7,260 nt of DNA from Pseudonocardiales bacterium (lineage in GTDB: Bacteria; Actinomycetota; Actinomycetes; Mycobacteriales; Jatrophihabitantaceae). Position 1 is the first letter of the stretch. Every line of letters starts with the position of its first letter. The stretch is from contig JAVEEO010000114.1 of assembly GCA_030840415.1 (NCBI GenBank), forward strand, positions 1 through 7,260, written 5' to 3'. The position numbers and the translations under genes are program-made. The notes under the pieces are model-generated. The model was not told the origin of the DNA. It ran no database searches and was given only the letters and a program-made list of their open reading frames with translations. Shown here piece by piece: positions 1-4,790 of this stretch.

Positions 1-329
1 GCGGCCCTGAGAACCGTGGAGTGCTCGACCGCCGAGTGCAGCAGCACGGTGCCGGCCCGCCGCCGGCCGGCCAGGCTGCCCAGCACCGCCTGCTGCAGGG
101 CGTGCGTCCCGGACGGCAGGAAGGTGATCTCGTCCGGACGGACCGCGAGCTCCTCGGCCGCGGCCCGCCGGGCGGCATCGAGCAGCACCGCGCTGCGCCG
201 GCCGCCCTCGGTCAGCCGGGACGGATCGGCCCAGCCGTCCTGCCAGGCGGCCTGCATAGCCTCGACGGCCACCGGGTGCAGCGGCAGCCCGGCGGCGGCG
301 TCGAAGTACCCCGAGCCCGGCTGGTCCAT
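1..329 (-). CDS. Cysteine desulfurase / class V aminotransferase family protein, N-terminal part (runs off left edge)
   Basis: A minus-strand frame opens at an ATG (327-329) and stays open for 109 codons to the left edge, so only the N-terminal part of the protein is present. The start reads MDQPGSGYFDAAAGLPLHP, matching the 'YLDNAATTPxxP' opening of fold-type I PLP enzymes of the NifS/IscS/class V family. Further on are a WADPSRL segment like the family's 'GNPSS', then DEITFLPSGTHALQQAV, like 'I.FTSGGTEANN', and HSAVEHSTVL, like 'xxxxEHxAVL', whose histidine stacks on PLP. The PLP-binding lysine and the active-site cysteine would lie outside the window, so desulfurase activity cannot be confirmed; a related PLP enzyme is possible. 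No Shine-Dalgarno sequence precedes the ATG, and a TANNNT box seven bases upstream suggests a leaderless message. The gene is transcribed divergently from ctaC. Confidence 0.8.
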   Translation of the reverse strand, partial: MDQPGSGYFDAAAGLPLHPVAVEAMQAAWQDGWADPSRLTEGGRRSAVLLDAARRAAAEELAVRPDEITFLPSGTHALQQAVLGSLAGRRRAGTVLLHSAVEHSTVLRA

Positions 330-336
330 GCCGCCG

Positions 337-342
337 ACGCTA
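337..342 (-). promoter_or_regulatory. Candidate -10 box for leaderless start of the PLP-enzyme gene
   Basis: On the minus strand TAGCGT fits the actinobacterial -10 consensus TANNNT. It lies seven bases before the ATG at 329, which would put the transcript start at or next to the A of the start codon. There is no purine-rich ribosome site before that ATG, which fits leaderless translation. No convincing -35 hexamer is seen about 17-18 bases further upstream. This is an inference from spacing and motif only. Confidence 0.35.
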
Positions 343-428
343 GTACGCCCTGACCGCCATCCGATGCCGGGCGCCCGGCTCCGACACCACCGACTACCCC
401 CTCACCGCTGTCGTGCCCTGTTCTCGGA

Positions 429-434
429 TAGGCT
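429..434 (+). promoter_or_regulatory. Weak candidate -10 box for ctaC
   Basis: TAGGCT, preceded by GGA, fits TANNNT and lies about 70 bases before the ctaC start. It would give a 5' leader of roughly 60 bases. No good -35 match lies 16-19 bases upstream. It is the only reasonable -10-like hexamer I noticed on the plus strand in this divergent intergenic region (330-502), which otherwise shows nothing I can name. Confidence 0.25.
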
Positions 435-484
435 CCCAGGGGCGGGATTGCTCGGGGCGGAATGGGCCTCGACCCGGCCGGACG

Positions 485-491
485 AGGAAGG
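485..491 (+). promoter_or_regulatory. Ribosome binding site deciding the ctaC start
   Basis: AGGAAGG lies 11 bases before the GTG at 503. The spacing is slightly long, but this is the only clear Shine-Dalgarno-like stretch near a start that yields a proper lipoprotein signal peptide. It supports GTG-503 over the earlier in-frame GTG at 413. Confidence 0.55.
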
Positions 492-502
492 CGGTTTCGC
501 CA

Positions 503-1462
503 GTGCAGCGCAGTCTCCGATCCCGACTCAGCCGGCTCGGCCTACTCGTGGCGTCGACCGTGATGCTGACCGGGTGCACCGCCCACGACATCGAGGCGAA
601 GCTCCGGTTCGGCTGGCCCACCGGGGTCACCCATCAGGCCGACCGGATGCGCACCCTGTGGACCTGGTCCTCGGTGGCGGCGCTCATCGTCGGCGTGATC
701 GTCTGGGGCCTGATCTTCTGGTGCTGCTTCCGCTACCGCAAGACCGATGACCTGCTGCCCACCCAGACCAAGTACCACCTGCCGATCGAGATCGCCTACT
801 CGATCGCCCCGTTCGTGATCATCGCTGGGCTGTTCTACTTCACCGCCGTCACCGAGGACTACGTCGACAAGCTGTCGCCCAACCCCGACACGGTCGTCCA
901 GGTCGATGCGTTCAAGTGGAACTGGCAGTTCGAGTACAAGTCGAACACCGTCAACGGCGTCTCGACCGCCACCAACTACCCGACCGGTGACCCGGCCGCC
1001 GGCACCTCGCTGTCCACGGTCGGCAGCTCCGACGAGATCCCGGTGCTGGTGGTGCCGGTCGAGAAGCGGGTGCGGGTCATCGAGGTGAGCAAGGACGTCA
1101 TCCATTCGTTCTGGGTGCCGGAGTTCCTGTTCAAGCGCGACGTCATCCCGCAGCCGAAGCCGAACGAGTTCGAGTTCACCGCCACCCAGACCGGGCACTA
1201 CGTGGGACGGTGCGCCGAGCTGTGCGGCACGTACCACTCGCAGATGAACTTCGAGGTACGGGTGGTCACGGCCGAGAACTTCGCCAAGTACCTCACCAAC
1301 CTGGCCGCGATCCCGTCCAGCGACCCGGCGCGCCAGAGCAAGGCGCTGCAGTCCATCGGTGAGGCACCGTGCGCCACCACCACCTACCCGTTCCAGACCG
1401 ACCGGAACCATCGGTCGGCGTCGGAGGCCGGCGCGTCGCCCTGCGTCGGCGCCAGCAGCTAG
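503..1462 (+). CDS. ctaC: Cytochrome c oxidase subunit II (aa3-type), lipoprotein with CuA site
   Basis: CtaC receives electrons from the cytochrome bc1 complex at its CuA centre and passes them to the oxidase core on the outer face of the membrane. From GTG-503 the product is 319 residues. A basic N-terminus and a hydrophobic stretch lead to the lipobox LTGC, so Cys25 is the likely lipidation site. Two membrane helices follow (about 54-75 and 96-115), then the aromatic KWNWQF (138-143). The CuA ligands are complete: His201 (VIHSFWVPEF) and C-A-E-L-C-G-T-Y-H-S-Q-M with Cys237, Glu239, Cys241, His245 and Met248. An insert at about 146-176 and a C-terminal tail with Cys290 and Cys314 lie outside the minimal fold. 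An upstream in-frame GTG at 413 was rejected because its extra 30 residues are polar and not signal-like. The next gene, ctaF, begins 9 bases after the stop. Confidence 0.97.
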   Translation: MQRSLRSRLSRLGLLVASTVMLTGCTAHDIEAKLRFGWPTGVTHQADRMRTLWTWSSVAALIVGVIVWGLIFWCCFRYRKTDDLLPTQTKYHLPIEIAYSIAPFVIIAGLFYFTAVTEDYVDKLSPNPDTVVQVDAFKWNWQFEYKSNTVNGVSTATNYPTGDPAAGTSLSTVGSSDEIPVLVVPVEKRVRVIEVSKDVIHSFWVPEFLFKRDVIPQPKPNEFEFTATQTGHYVGRCAELCGTYHSQMNFEVRVVTAENFAKYLTNLAAIPSSDPARQSKALQSIGEAPCATTTYPFQTDRNHRSASEAGASPCVGASS

Positions 1463-1471
1463 GCGGCCGCG

Positions 1472-1894
1472 ATGAAACCCGAAGCCCGAATCTTCCTGTG
1501 GATCGCGCTGTTCTGCTTCGTGATCGCCGGGGTCTACGCCTTCTGGACCGACCGCAACGGCGGCAGCGTCGAGACCGCCGGCACCGCGGCGCTGATCCTG
1601 TCCGGCGGCCTGCTGGGCATCAGTGGCTCGTTCTTCTGGTTCGTGTCCCGGCGCATCGACGCCCGTCCGGAGGACCGCAACGACGCCGAGATCGCCGAGG
1701 GCGCCGGTGAGCTGGGCTTCTTCTCGCCCGGCAGCTACTGGCCCATCGCGATCGCCTTCGGCGCCATGGTGACGGCCATCGGCATGGCGACCGTGCAGTA
1801 CTGGCTGGTGGGGCTGGGCACCCTGATGATCCTGTTCACCAGTGGCGGCCTGCTCTTCGAGTACTACACCGGCAACCGGTCCCCGCTGCGCTAG
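1472..1894 (+). CDS. ctaF: Cytochrome c oxidase subunit IV, actinobacterial CtaF family
   Basis: This is a 140-residue membrane protein of the actinobacterial CtaF family, a small subunit of the aa3 oxidase within the bc1-aa3 supercomplex. Four membrane helices are visible, at about 8-25, 36-58, 90-110 and 112-132. Between helices 2 and 3 is a polar loop with RPEDR (65-69), an acidic stretch, and the family-like segment GFFSPGSYWP (82-91). The length is normal for the family. It starts at ATG 1472, nine bases after the ctaC stop, with only a weak AGG as a ribosome site, so translation is probably coupled to ctaC. The catalytic subunit gene ctaD is not between ctaC and ctaF. Mycobacteria have the same ctaC-ctaF pairing without ctaD, whereas other actinobacteria place ctaD between them. 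Confidence 0.93.
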   Translation: MKPEARIFLWIALFCFVIAGVYAFWTDRNGGSVETAGTAALILSGGLLGISGSFFWFVSRRIDARPEDRNDAEIAEGAGELGFFSPGSYWPIAIAFGAMVTAIGMATVQYWLVGLGTLMILFTSGGLLFEYYTGNRSPLR

Positions 1895-1908
1895 GACGGG
1901 CCCGACCG

Positions 1909-2313
1909 GTGACGCCGGTGCGCTACGTCCGCTTCGAGTCGGCTACCCCGAACGACCGGGGCAGGTACACCGGCATCTTCGGGCTCGCCAATGGGCTGGC
2001 CCGCTCGGGCCTGCTGTCCGCGGCTGACCGGGCCTGGTGGCGAGCTGCCAATGACTGGTACGACCTGGCCTATCCCGATCCCGCCTCGGTCGACCCGACG
2101 CTGTTCGACCGGGGCCGGCACCCTGGGCTGACGTGCTGGTTCCTCGACAGCGCCGAGCACCTGCTGTGCCGGGTGCCGGGTTACCTGGCCCTGCTGGACC
2201 GCTACGGCCTCGCCTGGCGGCAGCGCTCCAGTGCCGACCCGGGAATGGTCCGGTACCGGGACGACGTCCAGATCGCGGTCACTCCGTACCCGCTGCCAGC
2301 GCCCGTTGGGTGA
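1909..2313 (+). CDS. Conserved-looking small protein of unknown function
   Basis: GTG-1909 begins a 134-residue soluble protein, 14 bases after the ctaF stop and preceded by AGGACGGG (1893-1900), a good ribosome site. I recognise the general pattern from hypothetical proteins of actinomycetes but no named domain. The N-terminus reads YVRFESATPNDRGRYTGIFG, followed by LANGLARSGLLS, an aromatic-rich AWWRAANDWYDLAYPDP stretch, TCWFLDSAEHLLCRVPGY and a C-terminal RYRDDVQIAVTP. There is no signal peptide or membrane helix, and it has two cysteines in the middle. Codon use looks like that of the flanking respiratory genes, so it is probably native. It may share a transcript with ctaC-ctaF, but that does not establish a respiratory role. 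Its stop lies 7 bases from the stop of the convergent toxin gene, with no visible terminator between them. Confidence 0.75.
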   Translation: MTPVRYVRFESATPNDRGRYTGIFGLANGLARSGLLSAADRAWWRAANDWYDLAYPDPASVDPTLFDRGRHPGLTCWFLDSAEHLLCRVPGYLALLDRYGLAWRQRSSADPGMVRYRDDVQIAVTPYPLPAPVG

Positions 2314-2320
2314 GAGCGGC

Positions 2321-2635
2321 CTAGCGGCGCCGATAGGCGTGTGCCCGGGATGACACCCGGAACACCCGGACAGTGCGGTCGGCGTCCTCGATGTCATACA
2401 GGATTCTGTAGGACCCACGCCTCGCGCTGTATGCGCCGTCGAAATCGTCCCGAAGCTGCTTGCCGACGCGGCGCGGATTCGCCGCCAGCGGCCCATACAC
2501 GAACTCGAGGATTGCCGGGACAACCCGTGGCGGTGTGGCGTCCAGGTCGCGGCTTGCGGACGCTGCGAGCAGCACCATCCAGGGGATGTTGTCGTCTGGA
2601 AGACGATTGTCTGGTTCGGAGCTGCTGTCGTTCAC
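2321..2635 (-). CDS. RelE/ParE-family toxin
   Basis: The 104-residue product matches small RelE/ParE-superfamily toxins, whose RelE branch cleaves mRNA on the ribosome and whose ParE branch poisons gyrase. Diagnostic stretches are LLAASASRDLDATPPRVV (22-39), EFVYGPLAANPRRVGKQL (44-61) and SARRGSYRILYDI (70-82), with a C-terminal RVSSRAHAYRR. Arg77, Arg97 and Tyr101 sit where RelE proteins carry active-site Arg and Tyr; the usual His before the second Arg is Ser here. About 18 residues (MNDSSSEPDN...) precede the normal family start near Trp19 and are polar. The proposed GTG at 2635 follows AAGGA by 11 bases; an internal ATG at 2578 has no ribosome site and would trim into the fold. The gene lies downstream of its antitoxin in the same frame, 75 bases after the antitoxin stop. 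The target and activity are unknown. Confidence 0.8.
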   Translation of the reverse strand: MNDSSSEPDNRLPDDNIPWMVLLAASASRDLDATPPRVVPAILEFVYGPLAANPRRVGKQLRDDFDGAYSARRGSYRILYDIEDADRTVRVFRVSSRAHAYRRR

Positions 2636-2653
2636 TGGGTAGTCGATCCTTCG

Positions 2654-2675
2654 CGAAGTAGTTGTCCTTACTTCG
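2654..2675 (-). repeat. Stem-loop in the antitoxin-toxin gap
   Basis: In the minus-strand message CGAAGTA pairs perfectly with TACTTCG across an 8-base loop, AGGACAAC, which contains an AGGA Shine-Dalgarno-like sequence. Overlapping its 3' arm is a perfect 10-base palindrome, CTTCGCGAAG (2649-2658), so that segment could be held in either structure. The second AAGGA, nearest the toxin GTG, lies at the edge of that palindrome. This could tune toxin translation, but it is a seven-pair stem and no function is shown. Confidence 0.4.
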
Positions 2676-2690
2676 TGGCTTGGATCGTGG

Positions 2691-2714
2691 TCAGACAGGA
2701 TGCAATCGACTCAT
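2691..2714 (-). other. Seven-codon mini-ORF overlapping the antitoxin stop (ATGA)
   Basis: The antitoxin stop TGA is embedded in ATGA. The ATG (2712-2714) opens a frame of seven codons ending in TGA (2691-2693). ATGA overlaps are the usual coupling point for a downstream toxin, but here the frame closes at once and is not the toxin frame. It could be a relic of a lost coupling, a tiny leader, or chance. Confidence 0.25.
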
Positions 2715-2986
2715 CGGGTGGTGCCGATGCCATACCGCCTGCGGACGTCGGATTCGCTCAGAAGATCTTCGCGTGCTGCGCTGCGTCCGGCCTGGAGATC
2801 CTCGTGAACTCCCGGCTGTGCCTGCCAGAAGAGCGTTTCCTCCATCGCCTCGAGGTCGTCGACGGCGATCAGCACCGCAGCGGGCCGCCCATGCCGGGTG
2901 ATGGTGACGCGTTCGTGTGTAAGAGCAGTTTCCTCGACCAGCTCATTGAGTCGAGCCTTGGCGTCGGTCAACGGAATGGTGGACAC
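2711..2986 (-). CDS. Phd/YefM-family antitoxin
   Basis: The product (91 residues from GTG-2986) is a Phd/YefM-type antitoxin. Such proteins bind and neutralise the cognate toxin through the C-terminus and usually repress their own promoter through an N-terminal DNA-binding fold. The N-terminus STIPLTDAKARLNELVEE and the central VTITRHGRPAAVLIAVDDLEAM are characteristic. The C-terminal part is charged and ends SESDVRRRYGIGTTR. The in-frame GTG at 3004 would add MSYDVG; GTG-2986 is preferred because it gives the family-typical start and because a -10-like TACGAT lies six bases upstream, ideal for a leaderless message. Neither GTG has a good ribosome site. The toxin gene follows downstream, which is the standard antitoxin-first order. 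Confidence 0.87.
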   Translation of the reverse strand: MSTIPLTDAKARLNELVEETALTHERVTITRHGRPAAVLIAVDDLEAMEETLFWQAQPGVHEDLQAGRSAAREDLLSESDVRRRYGIGTTR

Positions 2987-2992
2987 GCCTAC

Positions 2993-3022
2993 ATCGTAAG
3001 ACACCGGAGAGAGATCTGACCA
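2993..3022 (-). promoter_or_regulatory. Candidate promoter of the toxin-antitoxin operon
   Basis: Read on the minus strand, TGGTCA (3017-3022, 4 of 6 matches to TTGACA) is followed after 18 bases by TACGAT (2993-2998, matching TANNNT) and after 6 more bases by the antitoxin GTG-2986. That spacing puts the transcript start at or beside the start codon, giving a leaderless antitoxin message. No start-site data are available, so this is inferred from motif and spacing. Confidence 0.5.
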
Positions 3023-3026
3023 GACC
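3013..3026 (-). promoter_or_regulatory. Imperfect palindrome over the -35 box, possible antitoxin operator
   Basis: On the minus strand the sequence reads GGTCTG-GT-CAGATC, two six-base arms with one mismatch, centred on a two-base spacer. It covers the candidate -35 hexamer. Phd/YefM antitoxins commonly autoregulate by binding palindromes at their own promoter, so this is a reasonable operator candidate. Short palindromes also occur by chance. Confidence 0.3.
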
Positions 3027-3077
3027 TGAATTCGGTACCGAGCATGTCGAGGTTAGATCGTCATAGCTCTAGATAAG

Positions 3078-3116
3078 GCTGTGGCGGCTCCCCTCGATAC
3101 AGGGAGCCGCCACAGC
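3078..3116 (-). terminator. Hairpin terminator downstream of qcrB
   Basis: A perfect 15-base-pair, GC-rich stem (3078-3092 with 3102-3116) closes a 9-base loop (3093-3101). It lies 15 bases after the qcrB stop. On the minus strand it is followed by CTTATCT rather than a strong T run, which is common for actinobacterial terminators. It probably ends the ctaE-qcrCAB transcript and insulates the downstream toxin-antitoxin operon from it. The symmetric stem could also act on the plus strand, but no T run follows on that side. Confidence 0.75.
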
Positions 3117-3131
3117 TGAGCGTTCTGAAGG

Positions 3132-4790
3132 TCAGTCGGTGAGTTCCTTCTGGCGGTGCTCGCCGCGGGCCTCCGCGGCGGCGAGTGCGTCGAGTTCGGC
3201 CTGGATGTCGGTCTTCTCGCGGACCGGGTAGAAGAAGCCCCGGATCTTGTGGCCGTGCGGGTTGCCGAGCTCGTTCATCTTCTTGGGCACCTTGCTGCCG
3301 GCGTAGGCGAGTTGGCCGTGACCGTGGTCGTCCACCGGGCCGAGCGGCTGGTGCACCTCGATGAATTCACCATTGGGCAGCAGCTTGATGATGCCGGTCT
3401 CGATGCCGTGCTCGAGCACCTCGCGGTCGTGGCGCTGCAGGCCGAGGCAGATCTTGTAGGTGATCGCGTAGGCCAGCGGCGGCAGCACCAGCAGGCAGAT
3501 CCGGCCGGCCCATGTCATCGCGTTCAACGAGATGTCGAAGGCCTTGGCGATCAGGTCGTTGCCGCCGGAGACCAGCAGCACGCCGTAGAACGTGATGGCC
3601 ATCGCGCCGAGCCCGGTACGGACCGGCACGTCGCGGGGACGCTGCAGCAGGTTGTGGGCGGACTTGTCGTGGGTGAACTTGGCCTCGAGGAACGGATACG
3701 CCCCGGCGAGGCTGAACAGGATGCCCGGCAACACCAGCGTCGGCCAGAACAGCGGCGGGATGGTGTGGTCGAACAGCCTGATCTCCCAGGACGGGAAGAG
3801 CCGGGTCGAGCCGTCCAGGAAGCCGATGTACCAGTCCGGCTGCGAGCCCGAGGACACCTGGGCGGGGTTGTACGGGCCGAACAGCCAGACCGGGTTGATC
3901 TGGGCCAGCCCACCGAGCGCGGCGCAGACGGCGAACACGATGAAGAAGAAGCCGCCGGCCTTCATGCCGTAGGTCGGGTACATCCGCTCGCCGCTGACGG
4001 TCTGCTCGGTCTTGCCGGGGCCGGGGAACTCGGTGTGCTTCTGCTTGATCAGCAATGCCATGTGGGCACCGATCAGGCCGGCCAGGATGCCCGGCACCAG
4101 CAGCACGTGCACGATGTAGAGCCGTCCGATGATCACGGTGCCGGGGAACTTGCCGCCGAACACCAGGAACTCGGCCCAGCTGCCGATCACCGGGATCGAC
4201 TGCATGATGGCCGCGGCGATCCGCAGCCCGGTGCCGGACAGCAGGTCGTCGGGCAGCGAGTAGCCGGCGAAGCCCTCGACCAGGCCGAGGGTGATCAGGC
4301 CCAGCCCGATCAGCCAGTTCAGCTCGCGGGGCTTGCGGAAGGCCCCGGTGAAGAACACCCGGAACATGTGGATCAGCATCGCGGCCATGAACAGCAGCGC
4401 CGCCCAGTGGTGGATCTGGCGCTTCACCAGACCGCCGCGGACGTCGAAGGAGATGTTGAGCGTCGAGGCGTAGGCGCGCGACATCTCCACACCGTCCAGC
4501 GGCACGTACGAGCCGTCGTAGCGCACCTCGGCCATCGAGGCGTCGAAGAAGAACGTCAGGAAGGTGCCGGACAGGATCAGGATGATGAACGAGTAGAGCG
4601 CGATCTCGCCCATCATGAACGACCAGTGGTCGGGGAAGACCTTGTTCAACTGCTTGCGCATGCCACCGGCCGCGCCCAACCGGTCCTCGCTCCACCGGCC
4701 GGCCTTGCCGATCGGGGTCCGCGGCTTGTCGAAGCGCTTCGGGCCCTTCACGGTGGGGGCCTTGCTCAGGTCATCGGAGGTGGTGGTCAT
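3132..4790 (-). CDS. qcrB: Cytochrome bc1 complex cytochrome b subunit
   Basis: QcrB is the membrane-embedded quinol-oxidising subunit of complex III and carries the two b hemes. The 552-residue product has about eight predicted membrane helices starting near residue 59. The heme ligands are visible: His127 and His141 in helix B (QIHHWAAL...LIH, 14 apart) and His228 and His243 in helix D (YIVH...GAH, 15 apart, the spacing seen in b6f and Gram-positive enzymes). The quinol-site motif appears as PDWY (318-321). The C-terminal tail after about 450 is long, soluble and His-rich (VDDHGHG), typical of actinobacterial QcrB, which is larger than mitochondrial cytochrome b. The ATG at 4790 overlaps the qcrA stop by four bases (ATGA) and has GGGAG five bases upstream, so translation is coupled. 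The protein appears complete and normal. In mycobacteria this subunit is the target of Q203 (telacebec). Confidence 0.97.
   Translation of the reverse strand: MTTTSDDLSKAPTVKGPKRFDKPRTPIGKAGRWSEDRLGAAGGMRKQLNKVFPDHWSFMMGEIALYSFIILILSGTFLTFFFDASMAEVRYDGSYVPLDGVEMSRAYASTLNISFDVRGGLVKRQIHHWAALLFMAAMLIHMFRVFFTGAFRKPRELNWLIGLGLITLGLVEGFAGYSLPDDLLSGTGLRIAAAIMQSIPVIGSWAEFLVFGGKFPGTVIIGRLYIVHVLLVPGILAGLIGAHMALLIKQKHTEFPGPGKTEQTVSGERMYPTYGMKAGGFFFIVFAVCAALGGLAQINPVWLFGPYNPAQVSSGSQPDWYIGFLDGSTRLFPSWEIRLFDHTIPPLFWPTLVLPGILFSLAGAYPFLEAKFTHDKSAHNLLQRPRDVPVRTGLGAMAITFYGVLLVSGGNDLIAKAFDISLNAMTWAGRICLLVLPPLAYAITYKICLGLQRHDREVLEHGIETGIIKLLPNGEFIEVHQPLGPVDDHGHGQLAYAGSKVPKKMNELGNPHGHKIRGFFYPVREKTDIQAELDALAAAEARGEHRQKELTD

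Noticed and set aside
413..502. Upstream GTG start for ctaC at 413
   Set aside because: The added 30 residues are polar, would bury the lipoprotein signal peptide, and GTG-503 has an AGGAAGG upstream.
16..750. 244-codon plus-strand open frame across the left region
   Set aside because: It runs antisense to the PLP-enzyme gene and out of frame across the ctaC start; composition is Arg/Ala/Pro/Ser-rich without domain signal.
542..1411. 289-codon minus-strand open frame antisense to ctaC
   Set aside because: The plus strand encodes CtaC with an intact CuA site; the antisense product is Arg/Gly/Asp-rich and domain-free.
1891..2523. 210-codon minus-strand open frame opposite the hypothetical gene and overlapping the toxin gene
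   Set aside because: It is out of frame with the toxin and antisense to a better-supported gene with a ribosome site; no domain is recognisable.
2675..3019. Plus-strand open frame antisense to the antitoxin
   Set aside because: The minus strand gives a family-typical Phd/YefM protein; the plus-strand product has no recognisable features.
3013..3116. Insertion-sequence ends or attachment-site repeats flanking the toxin-antitoxin pair
   Set aside because: I looked for matching direct or inverted repeats between the 2310-2340 and 3020-3120 regions and saw none; the long hairpin is better explained as the qcrB terminator.
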